Assembly (NCBI GenBank): GCA_963750935.1
Contig: CAVVSR010000015.1
Coordinates: forward strand, 1-64,000
Origin: JACCXG01 sp963750935
Lineage (GTDB): Bacteria > Acidobacteriota > Vicinamibacteria > Vicinamibacterales > 2-12-FULL-66-21
Direction: 5' to 3'
Length of the DNA: 64,000 bases
Every line of letters begins with the position of its first letter. Within the stretch, counting starts at the first letter, position 1. Below, in pieces: positions 56,130 to 64,000 of the stretch. A program made the translations under genes and the position numbers. The notes below the pieces were generated by a model. The model worked only from the letters and a program-made list of their open reading frames with translations, made no database searches and was not told the DNA's origin.

Positions 56130-56876
56130 TGCGCGGCGTGACCCAGATCGTGCGCCTCAACTGGCCGTTCTATGCCGGCGCGTGCGGGCTCTCTTCACTC
56201 GGCCTGTTCGCGATCGCCGCGGCGCCCGTCGGTGCGCCTGCCCGCGGCGTCCTCTACGCGGCGCTCGGAGCCGCGCTGATCGGGATCGGGAACTCGCTGA
56301 TCGCATCGTGGCTGGTCTACGACCGCTCCCCGTTGATGCGGTGGGACTGGATCCCGGACGCGCTCGGATTCCACCCGTCGTCCTGGATCAACGTGCACGC
56401 CGGCCTGGACGAGTCCACGCCGGCACTGCGGCGCCTCATGCCCGCGTCGCGGGGCCGCGTGTTCGACATCTTCGATCCGCGCGAGATGACGGAATCGTCC
56501 ATCCACCGCGCGCGGCGGCTCGCCCGCCTGGAGGAGACGCCCGAGCCTGTGGACTACCGGCACCTGCCCGCGTCCGCGGCGTCGGTCGAGGCGGTCCTCC
56601 TGCTGCTGTCGGCGCACGAGTTGCGAACCCACGACGCTCGCTGTGCACTGCTTGGCGAAGTCCGCCGCATCCTGGCGCCCGGCGGCCGCGTCGTGCTTGC
56701 CGAGCACCTGCGCGACGTGCCCAACCTGTGCGCGTTCGGTCCGGGATTCCTCCACTTCCATTCACGGCGTTCCTGGCGCCGCGTGCTTCGCCGACGCCGG
56801 GCTGGCTGTCGATCGCGAGTTCGCGATCACGCCGTTCGTTCGCGTCTTCGTTCTCGGGAGGACAGATGAGCGCTGA
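56129..56876 (+). CDS. membrane-anchored class I methyltransferase (frame-shifted)
   Basis: About 248 residues after correction. An N-terminal two-helix membrane anchor (about 14-56) precedes a methyltransferase domain (VFDIFDPREMTESSIHRARRL; LLLSAHELRTHDARCALLGE; LAPGGRVVLAEHLRD). The last third requires skipping one base around 56783 to restore RRSWRR to CFADAGLAVDREF, the usual ending of this group. The start is ATG 56129 (TGATG overlap). The stop lies 11 bases inside the next gene. The substrate is unknown; operon partners suggest membrane-associated small-molecule chemistry. Confidence 0.78.
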
Positions 56877-57285
56877 CACCCTCGTCCTTCATCTCCGCAT
56901 CGTCGGTCTCGTGATGGCGTGGCTGGTGGTCGTCAACGTGATCGTCCCGAAGTGGTTCCGGTGGCGGGAGGAGATGGCGGCGTTGTCGCTGCTGAACCGT
57001 CAGATTTTCCTCGCGCACAACGTCTTTCTGATCCTGTCGCTGGCTATGCTGTCGGTGCTGCTGCTGACCTCCGCGCCCGTGCTTCTCGAGCCGACGCGAT
57101 TGAGCCGGATGGTGCTGATCGGGCTGGCGATCTTCTGGGGGCTCCGGGCGGTGATGCAGTGGACGTTCTATTCCCCGGACATCTGGCGCGGTCACCGCTT
57201 CTACACCGCGATGCACTACGTGTTCTCGGCGGTGTGGATCTACGTCACGGCCGTGTTCACCGTCGCAGCCGTTCACGTCGGGTAG
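56866..57285 (+). CDS. four-helix inner-membrane protein
   Basis: A 139-residue integral membrane protein with helices at about 10-28, 47-68, 78-98 and 112-135. Motifs such as FRWREEMAALSLLNRQIFLAH and YSPDIWRGHRFYTAMHYVFS are charged loops between helices. It ends the GbsR operon. The family is not recognised, but similar proteins accompany methyltransferase and DUF2071 genes in my memory. It starts at ATG 56866 with GGGAGG six bases upstream. Confidence 0.8.
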   Translation: MSADTLVLHLRIVGLVMAWLVVVNVIVPKWFRWREEMAALSLLNRQIFLAHNVFLILSLAMLSVLLLTSAPVLLEPTRLSRMVLIGLAIFWGLRAVMQWTFYSPDIWRGHRFYTAMHYVFSAVWIYVTAVFTVAAVHVG

Positions 57286-57306
57286 CCGGGCGTCAGCACC
57301 GCCCGT

Positions 57307-59764
57307 TCACTCGTCCATTCTCAGCGCACGCACCGAGTCGATCGACAGGGCCCGCCGGGCGGGGATGTAGCTCGCGATCAGCGCCATCGTCGCGAGGGCG
57401 GCAGCGGCGATCGCGAACGTCGTCGGATCCCACGGCTCGATACCGAACAGGAGCGTTGTCAGCAGCTGCGTCAACAGGTACGCCAGGACGACGCCGACGA
57501 AGATGCCGGCCGCGGTGACGCGGGCGGCGCGGCCGAGGACCAGCCGCAGGACATCTCGCCGGCTCGCACCGAGCGCGGTCCGAATGCCGATCTCCCGCGT
57601 TCGCTGGCCGACCCCCTGGGACGTCACGCTGTAGATCCCGATCGACGCCAGCAGCAGCGCGATGCCGCTGAACGCGCCGAACAGGATGGCGTCGAATCGC
57701 GGACGTCCCAGCGAGGTGCTGAGCACGTCCTCCATCCGACGAATCTCCGAGACCGGCAGATCCTTGTCGAGGCCGCGAACCTGCTCGCGGACGAGCGAGG
57801 CGGCCGCGAGGGGGGCGCCCTTCGTTCGCACCAGCACGGTCAGCGCCGACTGCGGCTCCTGCATGTGCGTCAGGTAGATCTCCGGCGCCGCGGGCTGCGC
57901 GAGTCCGGCATGCCGGACATCGCCGACCACGCCGACGATCGTGATCCAGGGACTGAACAGCAGACGAACCCGCCGGCCGAGGGCGTCGGTGTCCGGCCAG
58001 TAACGGCGTGCGAACGTGTCGTTGACGATCGCCACGGGTGCGGGCTGCGGCTCGTTGAAGCCTGGCGGCAGCGGCTGCTGCGGGAACCAGCGGATCAGCG
58101 GCACGGCCCGCCGCGCGTCCGAGGGCGCGAACAGCCGGCCCCGGAGCAGCGGGATCTCCATGGCCTGGAAATAGTCGCCGGCGATCGTGCGCAAGGACGC
58201 ACGAAGCTCGTCGCCGCGTCCGGCCGGTGCGCGGCCTTCGATGTCGAAGGACATGCGGTTGTCACCCGGCACGAGCGGCAGGTTGCTGACCGCACCAGCC
58301 ACCTGCACACGGTCCAGCGCCGCGAGACGCGCGCCGAGCTCCTCGAACGCCGCGGCCCGCTGCGTCGGCTGCGCGTAGCGGCTGCCGGGCAAGGCGACGG
58401 GCACGGCCAGCACGTCCTCGGCGTTGAAGCCGGGATCGACGCGCGACAGGCGCAGGAAACTCTGGATCAGCAGCGCCGCGCCGACCATCAGCATCATCGC
58501 CAGGGCGACCTCGGATGCCGTCAGCAGGTTCGAGACACGAGCAGGCGAGACGGCCGAGCCGCGCGCGCCGTCGGACATCGCGCCGCGCAGCGACGCGCGT
58601 GACCCGCGGAGGGCCGGGAGCAGTCCGCACAGCGCTCCGGTCAGCAGGGCCGTGGCCAGGCATACGCCGAGCACGCGGGGGTTGACCGACGCTTCAGCCA
58701 GCCTCGGAATGTCCGCGACGATGATCGCCGGCAGCAGGTCGACGATCCAGGCGGACAGAAGCGCCCCGAGGGCGCCGCCGGCCACGCCGAGCAGCAGGCT
58801 CTCGATCAGCAGGAACTGCACCACCCGTCGTCGTGGCGCCCCGAGCGCAACGCGGACGGCGATCTCGCCCTGCCGCGAGACCGTGCGCGTGAGCAGCAGG
58901 TGGGCGACGTTGGCGCACGCGATCAGCAGCACGAACGCGACCGCGCCAGCCGCCATCAACAGCGGACGCTTCGCCGCACCGACGACGTCGTCGTGGAGGC
59001 GGATGACGTGGGCCGTGTGGCCTGACTCGAAGTCGGACTGCTCCGCGGCCATCTGCACCGAGATCGCGCTCAGCTCGCGCTCGGCTTGATCTCGCGTCGA
59101 CTCCGGCCTTCAAGCGACCGACCACCTGCATGCCATGCCGGCCGACGCGCTGCGCTTCCAGCCGCAGGTCGACCGGCACCCACAGATCCGGATCGAGATC
59201 GCCGGCCGACGGCATCACCCCGACGATCCGATAGGGCAGGTTATCGAGGATGAGCGTGCCGCCGACCGCGGAGTCGGCGCGGTTGAAGCGCTGAAGCCAC
59301 AACCGGTCACTCACCACGACCAGCCGGTTCGCGCCGGCCCGATCTTCGTCGGGCGCGAACGTGCGACCAATCCGTGGGCGCGCGCCGAGGACGTCGAAGA
59401 AATTGGCGGTGGCGGCCACCGCGCGGACGAGCCGCGGTTCGGCGCTGCCGGTCAGGTTGAAGGAGAGGTAGGTGAACATCGCGAGGCCGTCGAACACGCG
59501 CGTGCGCTCGCGCCAGGCCAGCACCTCGTGAGCCGACAGCGATCCGCCCGGCACGCCGTTCCGCCGTTCGTGCACGTTGACGAGACGGCCGGGGTCCGCG
59601 AACGGCAGCGGCCGCAGCAGGACGGCGTCGAGCAGGCTGAAGACCGTGGTGACGGCGGCGATGCCGACCGCGAGCGTCACGACCGCGGTTGCGGTGAAGC
59701 CGTGCGAGCGGAACAGGTTCCGGCTGGCGTGTCGCAGGTCCTGGATGACCGACTCCATGCTCAC
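57307..59764 (-). CDS. ADOP-family MacB-like ABC permease (frame-shifted)
   Basis: About 818 residues after correction. This is the acidobacterial duplicated orphan permease family: two FtsX-like units, each with a periplasmic MacB-PCD domain, without an adjacent ATPase. Motifs are TVVTLAVGIAAVTTVFSLLDAVLL-type N-terminus, FDVLGARPRIGRTF, LLIACANVAHLLLTRT, then duplicated LLASIGIYSVTSQGVGQRTREIGIR-type C-terminus. An extra base at 59098 (coding GTC-G-ACG) separates the two halves, at about residue 220. Very common in Acidobacteriota, so it is also a taxonomic marker. The exact role is unknown. Confidence 0.85.
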
Positions 59765-59938
59765 TCCTTGTCGAACGAGGCGTGCCGGGAGGGATCTAGC
59801 GAAGGATCTGCCATCGGGACGGACCGCGCCTAAGACATTCGCGGTCAGAGTGTTACGCGGTTGTCTCGCAGGGAGGCCGGGGACGGCAAGTGTTCACCCG
59901 CGCGCAGGTGAAGTCCCGGAAAGGGACAGGAGGGACGC

Positions 59939-59968
59939 GTGCGACGTGCCGCCGGGGGCACGTCGCAC
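59939..59968 (-). terminator. perfect 12-bp hairpin downstream of esterase
   Basis: GTGCGACGTGCC (59939-59950) and GGCACGTCGCAC (59957-59968) form a perfect stem with a 6-base loop, eight bases past the esterase stop on the minus strand. No T-run follows. It also reads as CACGTCGCACGTCGC-type words, so it may be one of the inverted word arrays. Confidence 0.55.
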
Positions 59969-59976
59969 GTCGCAGG

Positions 59977-61275
59977 TTATTGAAACAGCTGTGGCGCGAA
60001 CTCGTTCAGATACAGGCGCCAGTTGATCCAGGTGTGGCCGCCTTCGGTCTCCTTATAGACCGGCGCGAAGCCGTGCTTCTTCAGCAGGTCCACCGTGGCG
60101 TGCGTCGTCTGCAGCAGGAAGTCGTCCTTGCCGGTCGCGAACCAGACCAGCTTGAGGCCCTTCTTCAGGCCCGCGTTGTCGAGCATCTTGGCGTGCGCCG
60201 CCTCCCATTCCTGGACGGTCTGCGGTCGGGGTGCGGCCGGAGCTGGCGTTGCGGCCGGTGTGGCCGCCGCTGGCGTTGCGGCCGGTGCGGCCGCCGGCGT
60301 GGCCGGCGCGGCAGGGGCGCCGCCGCGGCCGACGTTCGGAAACGCGCCGAGCAGGCCCGAGCTGTAGACCCCGATGTAGGCGAACTTGTCGAGCCGCGGG
60401 AAGCCGATGTGCATCGTGTGATTGCCGCCCATCGACAGGCCGGCGATCGCCGTATTGGCGCGATCGGTCAGCACGCGGTAGTGCTTCTCGACGTAGGGCA
60501 TCAGGTCGGTGTTGAAGTCCTTGACGAACTCCTCGGAGGCAAGCGCGCCGCCGCCACCGCCCGTGCGGCGCGTGTGCCCGGCGGGCATCACCATGATCAT
60601 CGGCTTCGCCTTCTTCGCGGCGATGAGGTTGTCCAGGATGAAGCCGGCGCGGCCGACCGAGCCCCAGGCATGGTCGCTGTCGCCGGCGCCGTGCAGGAGG
60701 TAGAACACCGGGTACTTCGTGTTGTTGACCTCATAGCCGGGCGGCGTATAGACGTGCATGCGGCGGAAGCCGCCGAGCGCCGTCGAATAGTAGGTGACCG
60801 CCGCGATCGCGCCGTGCGGCACCTGGCGCGTGTCCATGAAGTCGGAGCCGGGGACGTACACCATGCTCCAGACGTTGGTGTTCGACTCGCTCGTCATGTG
60901 ATTGCGCGGGTCGATCGTCGAGACGCCGTCGACGTTGAAGTTGTATCGATAGGCGCCAGCGTCGACCGGGCCGAGCGTCACTTCCCAGACGCCGTTCTCA
61001 CCCTTGGTCAGCTGCGTGTTCTGGCCGGTGCCGGGAATGTCACCGGCTGCCAGCCGCACCGCCTGCGCGTTCGGCGCGTGAACCCGGAACGTCACCTTGC
61101 GATCGGCGGCCACCTCCGGCGAGACGAACTGCGGGGTGTTGCCCCGCCCGCCGCCCCTGCCCTGCGGCGCCGCCGGCGCGGTCGCCGGCGCCGGCGCCTG
61201 CGCCACCGCCCGATCCATTGCCGTCCCCGCGACGAGCACCCCTACCGCACAGATCTGCAAAACTCTTCGAATCAC
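59977..61275 (-). CDS. secreted esterase with E-set/CBM48 domain and Ala-Pro linker insert
   Basis: A 432-residue secreted CE1-like esterase. The signal peptide is about 1-26. An N-terminal E-set domain (about 48-130; FRVHAPNAQAVRLAAGD) is followed by an alpha/beta hydrolase with FYLLHGAGDSDHAWG, nucleophile Ser in AGLSMGGNHTM and His in EGGHTWINWR. Between the nucleophile and the acid lies a low-complexity Ala/Pro/Thr insert of about 36 residues (GGAPAAPATPAAAPAATPAA), coded by short tandem GCCG-rich repeats. Start is GTG 61275 with GGGGG upstream. It probably removes acyl groups from plant or microbial polysaccharides. Confidence 0.88.
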   Translation of the reverse strand: MIRRVLQICAVGVLVAGTAMDRAVAQAPAPATAPAAPQGRGGGRGNTPQFVSPEVAADRKVTFRVHAPNAQAVRLAAGDIPGTGQNTQLTKGENGVWEVTLGPVDAGAYRYNFNVDGVSTIDPRNHMTSESNTNVWSMVYVPGSDFMDTRQVPHGAIAAVTYYSTALGGFRRMHVYTPPGYEVNNTKYPVFYLLHGAGDSDHAWGSVGRAGFILDNLIAAKKAKPMIMVMPAGHTRRTGGGGGALASEEFVKDFNTDLMPYVEKHYRVLTDRANTAIAGLSMGGNHTMHIGFPRLDKFAYIGVYSSGLLGAFPNVGRGGAPAAPATPAAAPAATPAAATPAATPAPAAPRPQTVQEWEAAHAKMLDNAGLKKGLKLVWFATGKDDFLLQTTHATVDLLKKHGFAPVYKETEGGHTWINWRLYLNEFAPQLFQ

Positions 61276-61333
61276 ATCTGCCCCCTTCGCCTGTTCATCC
61301 AACCAGCACGCGAGCCCCAAACTCGGGTCTCGC

Positions 61334-61777
61334 TCATTTTTTCAACATCCCCGGCGACTGCCATTGAATCACGTGATACGTCGCCGGCGTCGTCCCGACG
61401 TTGCGGATGGTGTGCATCGAATTCGAGGCCTGGAACACCACCGATCCCGGCCCGATTCGCTTGTACTCGCCGTTGACGAGCGACTCGACCGTGCCTTCCT
61501 TGATGACCATCAGCTCCTCGGCCGGATGCTGATGCGGCGGATGCGACTCTTCCCCCGCCCGGAGCGTGGTGATGTGCATCTCCAGCTCGTCGAGCGTGAC
61601 GGTGGGGGCGCGGACGACGTCCCGCCGCGCGCCGACCTTGGTTTCGCGAGCGGTCATCGCCGTCCAGTCGAACACCTGTGAGCTCAGTTTCGCCGGCTGG
61701 GCGACCGTGGTGGCAACGGTCGCCAGCGTCATCGCCGCGCCGGCTGCAACCATGGCGACGTCTCTTCGGGTCAGCAT
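61334..61777 (-). CDS. cupin protein with Tat signal
   Basis: A 147-residue exported cupin. The N-terminus MLTRRDVAMVAAGAAMTLA carries a twin-Arg signal-like motif. The cupin core has metal-ligand pattern HPPHQHPAEELMVIKEG and a second motif SNSMHTIRNVG. Single-domain cupins of this kind bind a metal and may act as isomerase, dioxygenase or sensor. It lies 59 bases upstream of the secreted esterase gene on the same strand and may be co-transcribed. Confidence 0.92.
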   Translation of the reverse strand: MLTRRDVAMVAAGAAMTLATVATTVAQPAKLSSQVFDWTAMTARETKVGARRDVVRAPTVTLDELEMHITTLRAGEESHPPHQHPAEELMVIKEGTVESLVNGEYKRIGPGSVVFQASNSMHTIRNVGTTPATYHVIQWQSPGMLKK

Positions 61778-61799
61778 GCGTGGAGTTATAGCACGGGGC

Positions 61800-61827
61800 G
61801 ATCACCGTGCTACGTGCTACGTGCTAC
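61800..61827. repeat. CACGTAGCACGTAGC word array containing a stop codon
   Basis: Three copies of GTGCTAC (reverse: GTAGCAC) plus one GATCACC-type word. The TAG stop of the phosphoesterase gene is part of the first word on the coding strand. Confidence 0.75.
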
Positions 61828-62571
61828 CGCAACTCGACCCGCGCGAAGGTCTCCAGGATTCCCGCCTCGGACGGCGGCTGGATGATGTTGCGGGCGGCGA
61901 ACTCCTCGGCCTGCGGATAGCTGGTCCGGCGGATTCGCGCCGCGGCCGCGGCGAGGTCGTACTGCGTGCGCCGCAGCTGCACGTCCGGACCGATCAGCAG
62001 CCAGTACGCGCCGGGGTCCCCGAACGGCATGCCGACGCTGCCGGCGTTCACGACGCGGGTCTGTCCCACCAGCCGATCGAACTGCATGTGGGTGTGGCCG
62101 CAGACCGCCACCACGACGTTGAGACGGCCGAAGATCGGGACCAGCCGCGGCTCCGGCGTGAGCCGCGTGAAGATCTCGTTGTCGCTCCGTGGCGTGGCGT
62201 GGCAGAACAGCACGTCGCCGAGCCCGGCCGAGCGCCAGCCGGAGGATCTGCGGCCAGCCGGCGAGCAGCGGCTCGAACTCGGGATGCAGCTCGGTGGCGT
62301 TCCAGGCGATCGCGTCGCGGAACTCCACCGGCACCGACAGCGGCTCGACGCCGCGCATGCGCGCCAGCACGTCGCGGTCGCCGTTGCCCTCGATGAACTG
62401 CACCGGGATGTCGAGCGCGAGCAGGTACTCGATGGTCTCGCGCGGCATCGGCCCGGGCACGACGTCGCCGCCGACGACGATCTGATCGACGCCGGCGCGC
62501 CTGACGTCGGCGATGACCGCCTCGAGGGCGGGAAGGTTGGCGTGGATGTCGTAGAGTGCCGCAACGCGCAT
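61824..62571 (-). CDS. YfcE/MJ0936-type metallophosphoesterase (frame-shifted)
   Basis: About 248 residues after correction. Calcineurin-like phosphoesterase motifs are in order: YDIHANLPALEAV (D8, H10), VVGGDVVPGP, FIEGNGDRDV, LFCHATPRSD and VCGHTHMQFDRL. It would hydrolyse phosphodiesters or act on cyclic nucleotides. The start at ATG 62571 has GGGGGA nine bases upstream. An extra base at 62226 (coding GGC-C-GGG) splits the gene; skipping it joins LALG to GLGDVLFCH. The stop codon lies in a word array. Confidence 0.85.
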
Positions 62572-62807
62572 GGCTCGGTTCCCCCGGATGGCCTCGGCGC
62601 CCGATAGCGCCGGCAAGCGGGACCGCCGGCGGCCAGTCGAGGACCATGGCCGAGGTTGCAGCGAAAGATACATTTATCGGTTGCGGCCTGTCGATCCGGC
62701 GGCTGGCGGTTCGACCAGCCAGTAGAACGCAACGGCCGCCAGACGAACCGGGCGGCCAACGGTCGGAAACGGTCGAAAACCGTCGGAAGAAATGAGGAGT
62801 ATCGAAG

Positions 62808-63227
62808 ATGCGATTCATAGTGCTCGTGAAAGCCAGCAAGGAAAGCGAACGGGGCGTGATGCCAACCGAGAAGGAGCTCGCCGAGATGGGCAACTACAAC
62901 CAGCAGCTGGCCGACGCCGGCGTGATGAAGGCTGGTGAAGGACTGCACCCCACGTCGAAGGGCAAACGTGTACGATTCTCGGGCGCCGACCGCACCGTCA
63001 TCGACGGGCCGTTCGCCGAGACCAAGGAGCTGCTCGCCGGCTTCTGGATTTGGGAGACGAAGTCGATGGACGAGGCGGTCGCATGGCTGAAGAAGGCGCC
63101 GTTCGACGGCGGCGCGGAGATCGAGCTCCGGCAGATCTTCGAGTCGGATGACTTCGGCGCCGAGCTCACGCCGGAGCTGCGCAAGCAGGAAGACAAGATC
63201 CGGCAGCAGATCGAGGGACGCAAGTAG
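62808..63227 (+). CDS. YciI-family (DGPF domain) protein
   Basis: A 139-residue ferredoxin-like dimeric protein of the YciI/DGPF group: MRFIVLVKASKESE, NQQLADAGVMKAGEGL and the name motif VIDGPFAETKELLAGFW. Members often associate with ECF sigma factors, but no such gene is adjacent here. Its enzymatic role is unknown. The start at ATG 62808 has GAGGAG about 10 bases upstream. Confidence 0.94.
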   Translation: MRFIVLVKASKESERGVMPTEKELAEMGNYNQQLADAGVMKAGEGLHPTSKGKRVRFSGADRTVIDGPFAETKELLAGFWIWETKSMDEAVAWLKKAPFDGGAEIELRQIFESDDFGAELTPELRKQEDKIRQQIEGRK

Positions 63228-63240
63228 TCCCGCAGCAGCC

Positions 63241-63290
63241 TGACGGACTCCGTCAAGGCCTGCACTGAGCGAGCGCAGCGAGTCGAAGTG
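63241..63290. repeat. palindrome TGACGGAcTCCGTCA and GAGCGAGCGCAGCGAGTC word
   Basis: A 15-base palindrome at 63241-63255 is followed by CACTGAGCGAGC...TCGAAGTG at 63263-63290, a sequence type that I recall as widely dispersed in environmental bacterial genomes. Both lie in the 71-base gap after the YciI gene and may terminate its transcript. Confidence 0.6.
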
Positions 63291-63298
63291 GAGGATCG

Positions 63299-64000
63299 AT
63301 GTCAGGCGATGAGGCACTGGTGTCCGTGGCGGCGTTCGTCGCCGGTCCGCTGCTCTGGATCCTGTGGCTGCTGCGGATGTCCCGGCTGCCGCGCTTCAAC
63401 CGGCGGCGGACCGCGGTCACAGTCATCGCCGCCGCACTCATCGTTTCGGCCACCATCCTGCTGATTGTCCTCAAGACCGGCGCGTCGTTCGACGTCGTGG
63501 ACGCGCCGAGCTACCTGGCGATGTATGTGGTGCTCGGGCTGGCCTGGTCCAGGCTGACGGCGATGACCTTCCCGCTCCTCGGCGTCAGCCTCCGGGACGA
63601 CGTGGTCGAGCGGAGGAACACGGCGGCCCTTCTGGCGGTGGTCGGAGCGATCCTGGGCGTCACGCTGTGCTACGCCGGCGGCAACATCGGCGACGGCCCA
63701 GGATGGTGGGTGGTCATCTTCTCGGCCGCGCTTGCCACGGCGACGCTGTTGATGCTGTGGGCCGCCCTCAACCATCTGTCGCCCGCGGCCGACTCGATCG
63801 CCATCGACCGCGATCCGGCCGCTGGCATGCGGGTCGGCGCGTTCCTGCTGGCGTGCGGCCTGGTGCTCGGCCGTGGCGTCGCCGGCGATTGGGACTCCGC
63901 GGTCGGCACCGTCCGCGACTTCCTCGTCGCGCTGCCGCCGGTCGCGGTGCTGCTGGTCCTGGCCATCGTCGTCGAGCGCGCGTCGCGGCCGACGGCGCTC
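63299..64000 (+). CDS. polytopic membrane protein, 3' end beyond window
   Basis: The first 234 residues of a membrane protein that runs off the window edge. Six or more hydrophobic helices alternate with short charged loops (GPLLWILWLLRMSRLPRF; AVTVIAAALIVSATILLIVL; FPLLGVSLRDDVVERRN; WWVVIFSAALATATLLML). The start at ATG 63299 has GGAGG six bases upstream. No family is recognised; a transporter or sensor component is possible. Confidence 0.75.
   Translation, partial: MSGDEALVSVAAFVAGPLLWILWLLRMSRLPRFNRRRTAVTVIAAALIVSATILLIVLKTGASFDVVDAPSYLAMYVVLGLAWSRLTAMTFPLLGVSLRDDVVERRNTAALLAVVGAILGVTLCYAGGNIGDGPGWWVVIFSAALATATLLMLWAALNHLSPAADSIAIDRDPAAGMRVGAFLLACGLVLGRGVAGDWDSAVGTVRDFLVALPPVAVLLVLAIVVERASRPTAL

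Overview
The window is high-GC DNA from a free-living, heterotrophic Gram-negative bacterium, most likely an Acidobacteriota of the Vicinamibacterales type. This is inferred from an ADOP-family (acidobacterial duplicated orphan permease) MacB-like protein, large TonB receptors with N-terminal carboxypeptidase-regulatory domains, many secreted M14/M43/M48 peptidases and esterases, and arrays of short word-like repeats between genes. No tRNA, rRNA, CRISPR array, prophage or intact insertion sequence was seen.

Layout. 1-13.7 kb: M48 protease, an ARPP-1 (DUF6569-like) protein, a Cys-rich protein plus WYL-regulator cassette behind a 5' hairpin, a secreted propeller, STAS protein, an ECF sigma factor coupled to a membrane protein made of nine-residue repeats, a peptidase/propeller/outer-membrane-barrel protein, PrsW, a CsbD-like stress protein and an RRM protein with a clear terminator. 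13.9-21 kb: membrane Ser/Thr kinase, Uma2 nuclease-like protein, TonB receptor with a YVTN lipoprotein. 21-27 kb: LsrB/RhaS-type sugar ABC importer whose binding protein is fused to the second permease, with a divergent regulator. 27-32.2 kb: ABC-2 exporter with an unusual C-terminal domain, and a second TonB receptor. 32.3-37.5 kb: Anbu proteasome-like protease with circularly permuted ATP-grasp, alpha-E and two transglutaminase-like proteins. 37.5-46.9 kb: nested palindrome, SSS symporter, hydrolases, M43 peptidase, methyltransferase, DCC1-like oxidoreductase. 46.9-49.4 kb: a second ECF sigma operon. 49.5-54.3 kb: tandem M14 proteins (one lacking all zinc ligands) and an exported protein. 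54.4-57.3 kb: GbsR/MarR operon with a visible operator. 57.3-64 kb: ADOP permease, esterase, cupin, phosphoesterase, YciI protein and a truncated membrane protein.

Two window-wide patterns stand out. First, nine genes are broken by a single base change, and all nine need exactly one base skipped to restore the conserved protein; systematic sequence error, recent decay and recoding cannot be separated from sequence alone. Second, gaps between genes hold arrays of a few short words, usually present in both orientations in the same gap, often starting at or containing a stop codon. They look like a mobile or self-propagating family of 3'-UTR hairpins.
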